Positions 8,529 through 18,165 of a DNA stretch of 64,000 nt are shown piece by piece; positions within the stretch are counted from its first letter, which is position 1; each line of letters starts with the position of its first letter. This DNA is from Desulfobulbus rhabdoformis (GTDB taxonomy: Bacteria; Desulfobacterota; Desulfobulbia; Desulfobulbales; Desulfobulbaceae): the NCBI RefSeq assembly GCF_016919065.1, contig NZ_JAFFQA010000015.1, forward strand, positions 1-64,000, given 5' to 3'. The position numbers were made by a program, and so were the translations under genes. Under the pieces are notes generated by a model. That model saw only the letters and a list, made by a program, of their open reading frames with translations, did not search any database and was not told where the DNA came from.

Positions 8529-10067
8529 TCAATTGTTTCTCTGATAACGGAGCTTAAGTTTTCGCATTCGTGAACGCAAGGTATTGGCGTTCACCTGGAG
8601 CAACTCGGCAGCGCCACCTGGTCCGCTGATTTTCCCCCCTGTTGTATGCAATGCTTTCATGATATGGGCAGCGATGGCATCATCCAGTGGCCACAACATT
8701 GCTGGATCGTTATTCGACTCGAGAGGCGAGGAAGCATCTGCTGGCCCGGCCGCAGGCGTCGGTAAAGAGTGAAAGGTCAGAAGATCTTCGCGCTTGATTA
8801 TGAGCTCCCTTTCCACCAGGTTTTCCAGCTCACGTACGTTACCGGGCCAACTGTACTGCACCAGACGCCTTAAGGCGCCCGGTGCAATGGCAGGGACGTT
8901 TTTAATGCCCAGTTCTTTGGCTTTTGTTTTGATAAAATGAACAGCCAATGCCGGGATATCCTTCTTGCGCTGGCGGAGCGGAGGGATATTCAGAGGAAAG
9001 ACATTGAGCCGGAACCAAAGGTCCTCGCGAAATTTGTTTTCCTGGACCATATTCTCCAAGTTACGGTGGGTGGCCGCAATCACCCGGATATCGATTGGTA
9101 TTGCACCTTGCCCTCCCACACGTTCGATCTCCCGCGTCTGTAAGACTCGAAGTAATCGTATCTGAGCCTGCAGAGGCAATTCGCCGATCTCATCAAGAAA
9201 GATGGTCCCTTTATGGGCCCGTTCGAAACGGCCCCTATTCCCATTTACAGCCCCGGTGAAAGCCCCTTTTTCATGACCAAAGAGTTCACTATCAATCAGA
9301 TGTTCGGGGATTGCCCCGCAGTTGACCTTGACAAAGGGGCCGTCCTTGTAAGCTGAAGAGAAATGAATGGCGTTGGCTATCAGCTCCTTGCCTGTGCCGG
9401 TTTCCCCTAAAATCAGGACCGTATTGTTCAAGGGAGCGACTTGCTTTACAAGATGCATCACATTGCTCATCCCCTCCTCCTGACCAATTATTTCATTTAT
9501 TCCCTGCGGATAAAATGCCTTTCGCAGAAATCGATTATCCTCTGCCAAGAGTTCACTAAAGCGTTGAATCCGTTCATGGGCCAGGGCATTGGCCAAGGCG
9601 ATGGTTATAGGTTGGCTGACTGTTTGTAGCAGCTCCAGATGCACTTTTTGAAACAGGTTCCTGTGCGCTGCTCGTAATGACAAGGCTCCGCAGAGTTTAT
9701 TATCCATCCACAGGGGCAGAACCAGTTCAGCCATGTTTTCCAGCTTAAAATAAACGGCCATGGTGGAATGAGGAAACTCAAGATCAGTGGAGATGATTTG
9801 CGGCCCATAAACCGGAATTGCCTGGATTTGTTCCCACAAATCTTTCGGAACCGGCACAATTTCCTCTGGGAAATCCTGCATATTATCTGCGGCCAAGGCA
9901 ACACGACGGATAGCGCCCAAATCGTCGTCGCGGATATGCAGACTGATCCCGATGATGGGAAAATGCTGCTTAAAATAATCAAAAACATCGCTCAAGGCTG
10001 GGGCGATCTGTAAGCTCCCGCAGATACGCAGAGTGGTCTCTCTGAAAAAATCGTCCTTTTGTACCAT
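8529..10067 (-). CDS. GAF-domain sigma-54-dependent transcriptional activator
   Basis: About 512 residues. A GAF-type sensor fills the first 170 residues. An AAA+ sigma-54 interaction domain follows, with Walker A GETGTGKE near residue 222, the sigma-54 contact loop GAFTGA near 268, 'GTIFLDEIGELPL', and 'WPGNVRELEN'. A Fis-type helix-turn-helix ends it ('GGAAELLQVNANTLRSRMRKLKL'). No receiver is present, so ligand binding by the GAF domain is the likely trigger, as in NorR or FhlA. I start it at ATG 10067, preceded by GGAAAAAG. A longer reading from TTG 10127 would place codons inside the palindrome at 10107-10147, which is better seen as a binding site. Its target is probably the divergent + strand region. 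Confidence 0.9.
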   Translation of the reverse strand: MVQKDDFFRETTLRICGSLQIAPALSDVFDYFKQHFPIIGISLHIRDDDLGAIRRVALAADNMQDFPEEIVPVPKDLWEQIQAIPVYGPQIISTDLEFPHSTMAVYFKLENMAELVLPLWMDNKLCGALSLRAAHRNLFQKVHLELLQTVSQPITIALANALAHERIQRFSELLAEDNRFLRKAFYPQGINEIIGQEEGMSNVMHLVKQVAPLNNTVLILGETGTGKELIANAIHFSSAYKDGPFVKVNCGAIPEHLIDSELFGHEKGAFTGAVNGNRGRFERAHKGTIFLDEIGELPLQAQIRLLRVLQTREIERVGGQGAIPIDIRVIAATHRNLENMVQENKFREDLWFRLNVFPLNIPPLRQRKKDIPALAVHFIKTKAKELGIKNVPAIAPGALRRLVQYSWPGNVRELENLVERELIIKREDLLTFHSLPTPAAGPADASSPLESNNDPAMLWPLDDAIAAHIMKALHTTGGKISGPGGAAELLQVNANTLRSRMRKLKLRYQRNN

Positions 10068-10106
10068 ATCCAGTCTTTTTCCGGCCACGAGGCCTTTGAA
10101 AATTTC

Positions 10107-10147
10107 GTTATATTTAACAAACGGCAAGTGAATTTGTTAAATATAAC
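10107..10147. promoter_or_regulatory. Tandem palindromes, likely activator binding site (UAS)
   Basis: A perfect 15-bp inverted repeat: positions 10107-10121 read GTTATATTTAACAAA and 10133-10147 read its exact reverse complement, with an 11-bp spacer. Each arm itself holds a smaller palindrome GTTA-N4-TAAC (10107-10118 and 10136-10147; centres 29 bp apart). It lies 40-80 bp upstream of the sigma-54 activator start and about 75-115 bp upstream of a sigma-54-like promoter on the other strand. That is the normal place for an upstream activating sequence and for autoregulation. Confidence 0.7.
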
Positions 10148-10220
10148 GCCCTGTTTGTTTTATTTCACGACTTGAAGTTCCCCCCCAGTGTAACGTGTTG
10201 AAAATAAAAGAATTTTAAAC

Positions 10221-10235
10221 TGGCACAATTATTGG
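10221..10235 (+). promoter_or_regulatory. Sigma-54-like promoter
   Basis: TGGCAC, a perfect -24 element, is followed at the right spacing by TTGG where the -12 consensus is TTGC. The mismatch is at a well conserved base, so this is a candidate only. Support comes from the adjacent sigma-54 activator gene and the paired palindromes about 100 bp upstream. It would drive the + strand region beginning near 10247. Confidence 0.45.
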
Positions 10236-10502
10236 AATATTATAATCAACTCCATCCTTATACTGGTCACAAAGAATGGCATCCCCATTTAATACTCTGT
10301 ACAAGTATTGCATTATTTGACCGCTATCGTTTTTAATCATTATGACATAATTAATAATTATTACATATATAAAAAAACAATCAAGGAAGATATAAATCAC
10401 ACCAATAAAAATTTAAAAAATATTTCATTACCAGTTCACATCAAATTTTTTCTACTTCAACATAAAATGAACATCCCAAGATACTAATAACAAAAAAATT
10501 AA

Positions 10503-10865
10503 ATGCAAAAATTTGAACTGGCAAACTATCTCTCTCAGCAAGAATTTACTCTATCTAAAAACATCGGATACTTCCCTGTACAAAAAATCATTTTTCCTAC
10601 TCAAAAAAATAGAGTGATAATTGGAGGTATTTTACAGGGAGAAGAGATAAACTCTGGGTCATTCCTTGGAAAATTCATAAATTATGATCAAATTTATCTA
10701 TCATTCCACTGGATTGATAAATATTCATCCATAGTTGTTTCAGGAAAAATATGGGGTGTCATATGTAAAAATAGACATGGACTTATACATCTTTTTTTAA
10801 ACTGGTGTTTTATAAGCGGGAAAAACGGATTTGGCACGGTAAGTTATAAAGAGTTAAGAATATAA
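10503..10865 (+). CDS. Hypothetical protein in AT-rich DNA
   Basis: A 120-residue reading frame with no convincing ribosome site. Codon use is strongly A/T biased, unlike its neighbours. The middle and end ('GGILQGEEINSGSFLGKFI', 'LSFHWID', 'LNWCFISGKNGFGTVSYKEL') alternate strands and glycines in a way that weakly resembles small lipocalin-like proteins sometimes named N-acetylglutamate synthase-like. That match is by eye and uncertain. No signal peptide or membrane helix. It may be a real acquired gene or a decayed one, and could be read from the sigma-54-like promoter 256 bp upstream. Confidence 0.4.
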   Translation: MQKFELANYLSQQEFTLSKNIGYFPVQKIIFPTQKNRVIIGGILQGEEINSGSFLGKFINYDQIYLSFHWIDKYSSIVVSGKIWGVICKNRHGLIHLFLNWCFISGKNGFGTVSYKELRI

Positions 10866-11020
10866 TGACATCATCAGTAGATAAACAATAAAGGACACAG
10901 CCTCATATTTAATGAAAATGAAAAAATATTAACTACTTGCATCAGAACCATCATGTTAAACAGCTCAAAACATCGCCCTCTATTCTTTTTCAGGAATGCC
11001 CAATCTCATGGATATGCATT

Positions 11021-12100
11021 ATGACCACACAATTTACAATAAAGGGGGCACGTATTTTTTTCATTATCTTCTTGGGGATATGCATTTTCATCCTTTGGAA
11101 ATATTTGCAACCTGAGCAGTTAGGGAAGGATTTTTCAAGCGGAAACGGAAGAATCGAAGCAACTGAGATCGATATTGCCACCAAGGCGCCCGGCCGCATT
11201 GAAGCAATCATTGCCGATGAAGGCGATTTTGTCAGTAAAGGACAAGTCCTTGCACGCATGGAGACTCAACAGCTTGAGGCACAACGCCGCGAGGCTGTAG
11301 CTCAATTGGAGCAAGCTCGCTATGCAGTGGAGACAGCAAAAAGTCTGGTCAATCAAAAAGTCAGCGAAAAATCAGCAGCAATAGCAGTGTTATCCCAGCG
11401 GAAAGCTGAACTGGAGGCATTACGCAAACATCTTCAACGTGCAGAGGTGTTGTCGAAAAAGGGCGCAAGTTCAATGCAAGACCTTGATGACAGTCGGGCT
11501 CGATTCCTGAGCGGCCAGGCGGCTATCAGTGCAGCCGAAGCCCAGGTAGCCGCAGCCGAGGCAGCTGTCACCACGGCAAAATCGCAGCTTCTTGGTAGTC
11601 ATACCGTCATAGTGGCTATTCAAGCAACAATCGATCGGTTGCTCGCCGACATTAACGACAGTGTTCTCAAGGCACCATGTGATGGCCGTGTGCAATACAG
11701 GGTTTCACAACCCGGGGAAGTACTGGGCGCCGGTGGCAGGATTCTCAATCTGGTCGATCTTTCAGATGTGTACATAACATTTTTTCTTCCCACAGCAGTT
11801 GCCGGGAAATTAGCTATTGGAGGGGAGGTACACCTGGTTCTCGACGCGGCCCCGCAATTTGTCATTCCCGCACGCATTACTTTTGTGGCCGATGTAGCTC
11901 AGTTCACGCCAAAAGCCGTTGAGACTGCTACCGAACGGCAAAAATTAATGTTTCGAATTAAAGCCCGCATTGAGCCTGAGCTGTTGCGAAAAAATATCAC
12001 CAAGGTCAAAACCGGCCTCCCCGGTATGGCGTATGTCCGATTGAATAAAGAGATAGACTGGCCACCCCATCTACAGATACGAATTCCTGAAAAAATCTAA
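11021..12100 (+). CDS. HlyD/YhiI-type membrane fusion protein of an ABC pump
   Basis: About 359 residues. A single N-terminal membrane anchor ('[17 protein letters not shown]') is followed by a lipoyl-like half ('[32 protein letters not shown]'), a long alpha-helical hairpin rich in Ala/Gln/Glu (about residues 80-200), the second lipoyl half ('[22 protein letters not shown]') and beta-barrel domains. It is an inner-membrane adaptor in the periplasm. The ATG at 11021 puts the anchor at the start; the longer reading begins at a TTG with no support. It stops 5 bp before the RbbA-like gene, the same order as yhiI-rbbA-yhhJ in E. coli. Confidence 0.9.
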   Translation: MTTQFTIKGARIFFIIFLGICIFILWKYLQPEQLGKDFSSGNGRIEATEIDIATKAPGRIEAIIADEGDFVSKGQVLARMETQQLEAQRREAVAQLEQARYAVETAKSLVNQKVSEKSAAIAVLSQRKAELEALRKHLQRAEVLSKKGASSMQDLDDSRARFLSGQAAISAAEAQVAAAEAAVTTAKSQLLGSHTVIVAIQATIDRLLADINDSVLKAPCDGRVQYRVSQPGEVLGAGGRILNLVDLSDVYITFFLPTAVAGKLAIGGEVHLVLDAAPQFVIPARITFVADVAQFTPKAVETATERQKLMFRIKARIEPELLRKNITKVKTGLPGMAYVRLNKEIDWPPHLQIRIPEKI

Positions 12101-12105
12101 GAACC

Positions 12106-14871
12106 ATGAGCCCCCAGACGCCCCCTCCTGTCGTACGTACCAATGGCGTCAGTTTGCGCTACGGCAAAGTCCTGGGCCTGAACAACGTGACCCTTGAGCT
12201 TCCCTCGGGATGTATGGCTGGAGTGATTGGTCCTGACGGAGTCGGCAAATCCAGTCTTTTTTCACTCGTCGCAGGTGCCCATGTCATTCAGACCGGTTCG
12301 GTTGAGGTACTGGGCATGGACATCAGCCAACGCCGCCATCGCGAGTCCATCTGCCCTCGCATTGCCTATATGCCCCAAGGGCTTGGAAAAAACCTGTATT
12401 CGACCCTGTCGGTCTACGAAAACATTGATTTTTTCGGCCGTCTTTTTGGACAAGGAACAGAAGAGCGACAATCACGAATCGCTCACCTTGTTACAAGTAC
12501 CGGGCTTGAGCCGTTTTGTGAACGTCCTGCAGGCAAGCTTTCCGGGGGAATGAAGCAAAAACTCGGCCTTTGCTGCGCCCTGATCCATGATCCAGATCTC
12601 CTGATCCTCGACGAACCGACCACTGGAGTCGATCCGTTGTCCCGTGCCCAATTCTGGGACCTGATTGAGCAGATTCGACTCTCCAGACCGGAAATGAGCG
12701 TACTGGTGGCAACCGCTTACATGGAGGAGGCGGCTCGATTTGATTGGCTGGCAATCATGGATGCAGGGGAAGTACTTGCAACAGGAACTCCGGCCAGCCT
12801 ACTGGCAAAGGCCGGGACCAGTTCCCTGGAAGAGGCTTTCATCGCCCTCTTGCCGGAAGAACGCCGCCGGAATCATCAAGCAGTCGTGATCCCCCCCATA
12901 CGTACAGACGATTCCTCGCCAGTGGCTATCGAGGCCCAAAGCCTGACTATGAAATTCGGCGATTTTGTCGCGGTTGACCAGGTTGATTTTCGGATTGCAA
13001 GCGGTGAGATTTTCGGTTTTCTCGGTTCAAACGGATGCGGCAAAACAACCACAATGAAAATGTTGACCGGCCTCCTCCCGGCAACGGGGGGCCAGGCATG
13101 GCTCTTTGGGCACCCAGTGAACCCCAAGGATATCGAGACAAGGCGCCGAGTGGGTTACATGACCCAGGCATTCTCGCTTTATTCCGAATTGACGGTTGAG
13201 CAGAATCTGGTGCTGCACGCACGCCTATTCAGCGTACCAGGGGAATTGATCGCCAGTCGGGTCAAGGAAATGTCGGCTCGATTCGGCTTAAACGATGTCA
13301 TGGATGCGCTGCCCGACAATCTGCCCCTTGGCCAAAGACAAAGACTGTCTTTGGCCGTGGCAATGATCCATAAGCCGGAGATACTCATCCTCGACGAGCC
13401 GACCTCAGGGGTCGACCCTATCGCTCGGGATACCTTCTGGCAGGCCATGATAGATCTTGCCCGCCAGGATGGTGTCACAATTTTCATCTCGACCCATTTT
13501 ATGAACGAAGCTGAACGCTGCGACCGAATCTCCCTGATGCACGAAGGCAAGGTTCTGGTCAGCGGCTGCCCTGCAGATTTGAAGGCTGAACGCGGAGCCG
13601 AGACGCTTGAACAGGTTTTCATCGACCTTCTCAAGGAGGCTGGTACGCGGGACGATCAAACGAACCAAGGGGACGGTAAACGGTTTATCCCTCCTTCGTT
13701 TGCCGCCACCTCTTCCTTTGATTGTCCCAGCGTGCCGCATCGACGTTACAGTCTGTCGCGGGTCCTGAGTTACGCCCGACGCGAAGCTCTGGAATTATAC
13801 CGCGACCCAATACGTGCCACCCTCGCTCTTCTGGGAAGCTTCATTCTCATGATCATCATGGGATATGGCATCAGTATGGATGTGGAAAATCTCGCCTTTG
13901 CGGTACTGGACCGAGATCAGAGCACAGCCAGCAGAGAATATACCCTCAACCTAACGGGCTCCCGTTATTTCATAGAGCGTCCACCTCTCACCAATTATCA
14001 GGAGTTGGACCAGCGTATGCAATCGGGGGAATTAAGCCTAGCCATTGAGATGCCTCCGGACTTTGGACGTGACCTGGCTCGCGGGCGTCAACCTGCCATC
14101 GGCGCATGGGTCGACGGAGCCAATCCGCAACGGGCGGAGACCATCCAAGGATATGTAAACGGCATGCATAGCTTATGGCTCTCAGATCAGGCAACCCACC
14201 ACAGGGCATCCATGCCTGATACTACGTTGATACATATTGAAACTCGTTACCGCTACAATCCCGATGTCAAAAGCCTGATGGCGATGGTCCCGGCGGTGAT
14301 TCCTCTCCTGTTGATCATGATTCCCGCTGTGCTCACTGCGCTTAGCGTGGTTCGAGAAAAAGAGCTTGGCTCCATAGTCAATCTGTATGTCACCCCTATA
14401 ACTCGATTGGAATTCCTCCTGGGTAAACAACTCCCCTATATAGGGCTGGGCATGGTTAACTTCTTCCTTTTGGCCCTGTGTGCGATCTTTCTTTTCCAGG
14501 TTCCCATCAAAGGTGATCTGGTTTCTCTCTGCCTGGCGGCCTTGCTGTACGTTTCTGCAGCCACGGCACTGGGGTTACTGATTTCTACATTCATGCGCAG
14601 CCAGGTGGCGGCACTTTTCGGGACAGCTCTCATCACTATTCTGTTTTCGGTCAATTATTCCGGCATGATCACACCGGTCACATCCCTGGAGGGGGGAGGC
14701 CGCATTATCGGCCAAATTTTTCCAACCGCCCATTTCCTCATCATTACCCGAGGAATTTTTTCCAAAGCTCTGGGGTTCCCCGATCTTCAGAAAGAATTTT
14801 TTGCACTCGTCCTCACCATTGTCATCCTGCTGACTTTGTGCACGTTGTTGTTAAAAAAACAGGAATCCTGA
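12106..14871 (+). CDS. rbbA: RbbA-like ABC transporter: two ATPases fused to a permease
   Basis: 921 residues, close to the roughly 911 of E. coli RbbA. The first ATPase domain has Walker [10 protein letters not shown], signature LSGGMKQKL and Walker B '[13 protein letters not shown]'. The second has GSNGCGKTT, a degenerate signature LPLGQRQRL and '[13 protein letters not shown]'. From about residue 550 the protein is an ABC-2-type permease: one helix, a periplasmic domain with '[15 protein letters not shown]', then five helices ending in '[11 protein letters not shown]'. It should form an inner-membrane exporter with the upstream HlyD protein and downstream permease. Substrate unknown; the E. 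coli protein was named for ribosome association, which sequence cannot confirm here. Confidence 0.92.
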   Translation: MSPQTPPPVVRTNGVSLRYGKVLGLNNVTLELPSGCMAGVIGPDGVGKSSLFSLVAGAHVIQTGSVEVLGMDISQRRHRESICPRIAYMPQGLGKNLYSTLSVYENIDFFGRLFGQGTEERQSRIAHLVTSTGLEPFCERPAGKLSGGMKQKLGLCCALIHDPDLLILDEPTTGVDPLSRAQFWDLIEQIRLSRPEMSVLVATAYMEEAARFDWLAIMDAGEVLATGTPASLLAKAGTSSLEEAFIALLPEERRRNHQAVVIPPIRTDDSSPVAIEAQSLTMKFGDFVAVDQVDFRIASGEIFGFLGSNGCGKTTTMKMLTGLLPATGGQAWLFGHPVNPKDIETRRRVGYMTQAFSLYSELTVEQNLVLHARLFSVPGELIASRVKEMSARFGLNDVMDALPDNLPLGQRQRLSLAVAMIHKPEILILDEPTSGVDPIARDTFWQAMIDLARQDGVTIFISTHFMNEAERCDRISLMHEGKVLVSGCPADLKAERGAETLEQVFIDLLKEAGTRDDQTNQGDGKRFIPPSFAATSSFDCPSVPHRRYSLSRVLSYARREALELYRDPIRATLALLGSFILMIIMGYGISMDVENLAFAVLDRDQSTASREYTLNLTGSRYFIERPPLTNYQELDQRMQSGELSLAIEMPPDFGRDLARGRQPAIGAWVDGANPQRAETIQGYVNGMHSLWLSDQATHHRASMPDTTLIHIETRYRYNPDVKSLMAMVPAVIPLLLIMIPAVLTALSVVREKELGSIVNLYVTPITRLEFLLGKQLPYIGLGMVNFFLLALCAIFLFQVPIKGDLVSLCLAALLYVSAATALGLLISTFMRSQVAALFGTALITILFSVNYSGMITPVTSLEGGGRIIGQIFPTAHFLIITRGIFSKALGFPDLQKEFFALVLTIVILLTLCTLLLKKQES

Positions 14872-14873
14872 AC

Positions 14874-15995
14874 ATGCGCCTGGCCAATATTTTCCATCTG
14901 GGATGCAAGGAACTGCATTGTCTGATACGGGATCCCATCCTACTTTTTTTAATCGTTTACGCTTTCACCGTCGGTGTCTATGCAGCAGGTATCGCCATTC
15001 CTGAAACCCTGAATAGAGCACCTATATCCATTGTCGATGAAGATGATTCTCCCTTGTCGGAGCGCATTGCAGCTGCTTTTTACCTCCCTCATTTCCTGCC
15101 TCCTGTCTTCACGACTCTGGGGGAGATGGATTCCCGTATGGATGCCGGGTACGATACCTTTGCCATCAACATCCCCCCTGATTTTCAGCGAGATCTCCTG
15201 GCTGGACGTCCCCCTACCATTCAACTCAATATTGATGCCACTCGCATGTCCCAAGCCTTTACCGGGAACAACTATATTCAGACCATCATCAACAACGAGG
15301 TTTCTGAATATTACTATCGTTATAGAGGTGAGTCACCGACAGCGGCTTCGTTGGCCATGCGTGCCCGTTTTAACCAGTCGCTGACTCAAATCTGGTTCGG
15401 CGCGGTCATGGAGGTCATCAATAATGTGACCATGCTCTCCATTATTTTGATCGGCGCATCATTAATCCGTGAGCGTGAGCATAGCACCGTCGAGCATCTA
15501 TTGGTGATGCCGGTCACTCCATTTGAGATCATGATCAGTAAAAGCTGGTCAATGGGGCTGGTTGTACTGACCAGTTGTGCTGTAAGCCTGACGCTAGTCG
15601 TGCAAAGGGCGTTGGCAGTAACCATCGAAGGTTCCCTGTTGCTTTTCCTTGCAGGCGCGGCCCTGCATCTCTTTGCCACTACAGCCTTGGGTATCTTCAT
15701 GGCAACAGTGGCTCGCTCCATGCCGCAATTCGGCCTCTTGATGATGCTGGTACTCCTCCCTCTTCAGATGCTGTCTGGTGGAGTCACACCACGAGAAAGT
15801 ATGCCCATTGTCATTCAACACGTGATGCAACTGGCTCCAACCACACATTTTGTCGCCCTGGCGCAGACTATTTTGTACCGAGGTGGAGGCATTGAGGTCG
15901 TCTGGCATCACTTCTTAAAACTGGTCATCATCGGAACAATACTCTTTATCCTGGCTCTGAGACGGTTCCGAAAAACCATTTCGTTAATGGCCTGA
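14874..15995 (+). CDS. ABC-2 type permease (YhhJ-like)
   Basis: About 373 residues: an N-terminal helix ('PILLFLIVYAFTVGVYAAG'), a large periplasmic loop ('ISIVDEDDSPLSERIAAAF', 'AINIPPDFQRDLLAG'), then five or six helices with the ABC-2 motif region 'IREREHSTVEHLLVMPVTPFEIMISK'. It matches the second half-permease of YhiI-RbbA-YhhJ systems. I start it at ATG 14874, 8 bp after AGGAA and 2 bp after the rbbA stop; longer readings overlap rbbA. It is probably translationally coupled to rbbA and pairs with its permease half. Confidence 0.9.
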   Translation: MRLANIFHLGCKELHCLIRDPILLFLIVYAFTVGVYAAGIAIPETLNRAPISIVDEDDSPLSERIAAAFYLPHFLPPVFTTLGEMDSRMDAGYDTFAINIPPDFQRDLLAGRPPTIQLNIDATRMSQAFTGNNYIQTIINNEVSEYYYRYRGESPTAASLAMRARFNQSLTQIWFGAVMEVINNVTMLSIILIGASLIREREHSTVEHLLVMPVTPFEIMISKSWSMGLVVLTSCAVSLTLVVQRALAVTIEGSLLLFLAGAALHLFATTALGIFMATVARSMPQFGLLMMLVLLPLQMLSGGVTPRESMPIVIQHVMQLAPTTHFVALAQTILYRGGGIEVVWHHFLKLVIIGTILFILALRRFRKTISLMA

Positions 15996-16031
15996 ACAAC
16001 GCCACCCCAGCAACTGCCACCATAAAGCGCT

Positions 16032-16511
16032 ATGAAGACAAACCAGAAGTATTACATCGGTAAAAAGGATAAAATTACCATCCGTTGCCTTGCATGTAAA
16101 AAAAAGAGAGAAATTGCAGTTACAGATCTCATTAAGCTGAAGCAACAATCTGTTAAAGTGGTGTGCCCTTGCTCACACGACTTTTCCATACTCCTTGAAT
16201 TCAGGCAATCATATCGAAAAGAAATAGATATCCAAGGATCCTGCAGTAAGAAGTCTGACTCGGTTGAACAGAAAACCCCCTGTCGTATCCGAGATATTTC
16301 TTTGGGCGGATTGGGTATTTCGATAACAAAGGAGACTACTTTTCAACTCGAAGATGAATTAACTGTTACTTTCGAACTCGGAACCTCCCAGCAATTGGAG
16401 TTCAACGCCACTATTCAAATACGGCACATTGATTCCAGCATGAATATCGGCGGTGCGTTTGTCGAGTCGTCAGCGGAGAAACATCTTGAAATGGCAACAC
16501 TCTTTTTATGA
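16032..16511 (+). CDS. PilZ-domain c-di-GMP receptor with N-terminal cysteine pairs
   Basis: 159 residues. A C-terminal PilZ domain shows the binding signatures: an RxxxR-like 'FRQSYRKE' and 'DISLGGLGIS' (the D/NxSxxG motif). The first 60 residues carry 'CLACKKKR' and 'CPCSH', two close cysteine pairs that resemble a small zinc ribbon, which is not usual for PilZ proteins. Cytoplasmic, with no membrane segment. It lies 76 bp before an HD-GYP gene on the same strand, so receptor and putative c-di-GMP hydrolase are likely linked. The process controlled is not evident. Confidence 0.85.
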   Translation: MKTNQKYYIGKKDKITIRCLACKKKREIAVTDLIKLKQQSVKVVCPCSHDFSILLEFRQSYRKEIDIQGSCSKKSDSVEQKTPCRIRDISLGGLGISITKETTFQLEDELTVTFELGTSQQLEFNATIQIRHIDSSMNIGGAFVESSAEKHLEMATLFL

Positions 16512-16586
16512 TAACAGAGTTCAATCAGTGACGTATTCCTTTGCGCTACATTTTGCATTACATATCAAGGATATCCTCTCTCCGTC

Positions 16587-17906
16587 ATGACAGCCATTCA
16601 CCGCTCCATCTTTCTTCATCTTTTCTGGGTTTGGTTTTCGGTTTCATTGGTTGGTGGCGGGTTATTGTTCTTTCTTGAAATAAAACGTATTGATTCCAGT
16701 ATGGTTGAGCTGGCCGTCAATGAAGCCGACAGCTTCTCATATCAGCTCCATTTACCACCAGACCACCCCGGTCTGTTCAAGAGAGAGGAGTGGCGGACTC
16801 AAGCCTTATCAGCCGCCCAAAAACACTATGTTGCTATCGCAATATATGATCAGCTCGGCAACCAGCGGACTAAAATAGTGAATCCGCGCTATGCCGACCT
16901 CGAAAAAACAATGCGGCCACACGACCGCCACTTTCCCTTGGATGGACTACGTCACGTCGAAAAAACGACCGTCGGCGACCAGGTAATTGTCCAGCTCCTA
17001 ATACCGATTTCACAGAAACAAACACCTTTTACCGGTTATTTATCTGGATCTTTTGTTATCGATCAGGCGACTATAGATCGGCTGCACAGCAATCTGGTTT
17101 GGAACCTGATCAACCTATTGCTCGCGATTAGCATTACCACAGTCGCCTTGTACCCGATTATTATCTCGCTCAACAAAGATGTTATAAAATTTTCGACCCA
17201 ATTGCTCCATGCAAATATAGAAATGGCCGCAGCGCTAGGAGCCGCTATTGCCATCCGCGACTCAAAGACTCACGCTCACAATTACAGGGTAACCTTGTAT
17301 GCCATCTATCTGGGCGAGCGTGTCGGCTTGGAACCTGAAGCGATGCGCCGCCTTATTCTCGGCGCTTTTCTGCACGATATAGGAAAGATAGGCATCAGTG
17401 ACACCATCCTGCTTAAGCCAGGTCGTTTGGAGGAGGATGAATATATGATCATGCGTACCCACGTAGAGCTGGGGTTACAGATCATCCGCATTTCTGAATG
17501 GTTAAGCGCAGGGCAGGAAGTAGTGGCCAATCATCATGAAAGGTTTGACGGCAACGGGTATCCTCGCGGTCTTTGCGGAACCGAAATTCCGATACTCGCC
17601 CGAATATTCACCATAGTAGATGTCTTCGATGCTTTAAGCTCTGAACGCCCTTACAAAAAAGCTTTTCCCTTGAATCAATGCATGGAAATTCTCAATAAAG
17701 AAGCGGGGGTTCATTTCGATCCTGAATTAGTCGAAATATTTACTGAAGAAGTGGCTCCTATCTACAACCGCTTATTCGCAATGGATGAATCTACCATGAT
17801 TGACTGGTTAGAGAATAAATCCCTTTTTTATTTTCTCCCTCATTCCCTTAAAGGACTAAAAAAGGAGATATTTACCCCACACAACAAGAAGATGCCTCTT
17901 GAATGA
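16587..17906 (+). CDS. Membrane HD-GYP phosphodiesterase (c-di-GMP hydrolase)
   Basis: 439 residues. A first helix near the N-terminus ('FLHLFWVWFSVSLVGGGLLFF') and a second near 180 ('LINLLLAISITTVALYPII') bracket a periplasmic sensor domain of about 140 residues. The rest is a full HD-GYP domain: 'HAHNYRVTLYAIYLGERVGL', HDIGKIG near residue 262, 'NHHERFDGNGYP' near 320 (the GYP loop) and 'IVDVFDALSSERPYKKAF'. All catalytic motifs look intact, so it should linearise c-di-GMP in response to a periplasmic signal. It probably works with the PilZ protein just upstream. Confidence 0.93.
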   Translation: MTAIHRSIFLHLFWVWFSVSLVGGGLLFFLEIKRIDSSMVELAVNEADSFSYQLHLPPDHPGLFKREEWRTQALSAAQKHYVAIAIYDQLGNQRTKIVNPRYADLEKTMRPHDRHFPLDGLRHVEKTTVGDQVIVQLLIPISQKQTPFTGYLSGSFVIDQATIDRLHSNLVWNLINLLLAISITTVALYPIIISLNKDVIKFSTQLLHANIEMAAALGAAIAIRDSKTHAHNYRVTLYAIYLGERVGLEPEAMRRLILGAFLHDIGKIGISDTILLKPGRLEEDEYMIMRTHVELGLQIIRISEWLSAGQEVVANHHERFDGNGYPRGLCGTEIPILARIFTIVDVFDALSSERPYKKAFPLNQCMEILNKEAGVHFDPELVEIFTEEVAPIYNRLFAMDESTMIDWLENKSLFYFLPHSLKGLKKEIFTPHNKKMPLE

Positions 17907-18106
17907 ACCACGAATATTTCATCAACGATCCCTTCTTTTCTTGAATCCCCTCTCGGCTTTGCTGGTTGTCTTCGGCTAGCCTGGCAAGATTTCTTATTGA
18001 ACCTGGGAAGGATATCTGGTCGGAATTGCACCCAAGATATAAAATTGTTGGATCTTCATCAAAAAACAGGTAACAGATAGAGTACCAGCGATTGCAATAG
18101 AGTATT

Positions 18107-18142
18107 CCTGAATCCGTGAGCATCCGCCGTCACGGATTCAGG
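18107..18142. repeat. Dispersed hairpin repeat, copy 2
   Basis: A perfect 13-bp stem: CCTGAATCCGTGA at 18107-18119 and its reverse complement at 18130-18142, with a 10-base loop. The first 16 bases match copy 1 (5706-5721) exactly in reverse complement. The run 'gtattttt' after it could also let it terminate + strand transcripts from the HD-GYP gene. It sits 23 bp before the Nramp pseudogene. The rest of the 17907-18165 gap shows nothing recognisable. Confidence 0.65.
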
Positions 18143-18165
18143 GTATTTTTAAACCGCTATACAAA

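Larger units (their letters stand above)
10148..10936. other. AT-rich patch
   Basis: This stretch is markedly more AT-rich than the genes on either side, with many runs of A or T. It holds the sigma-54-like site at 10221 and one possible gene (10503-10865). Otherwise I see no RNA gene, insertion sequence end or direct repeat. Its base composition suggests foreign DNA or a decayed regulatory region. Confidence 0.6.

Noticed and set aside
10068-10127. Longer N-terminus of the GAF/sigma-54 activator from TTG 10127
   Set aside because: Those codons fall in the perfect palindrome, and ATG 10067 has a good ribosome site.
10215-10400. A 61-residue minus-strand frame in the AT-rich patch
   Set aside because: Low-complexity hydrophobic composition typical of AT-rich DNA, no ribosome site, and it overlaps the sigma-54-like promoter.
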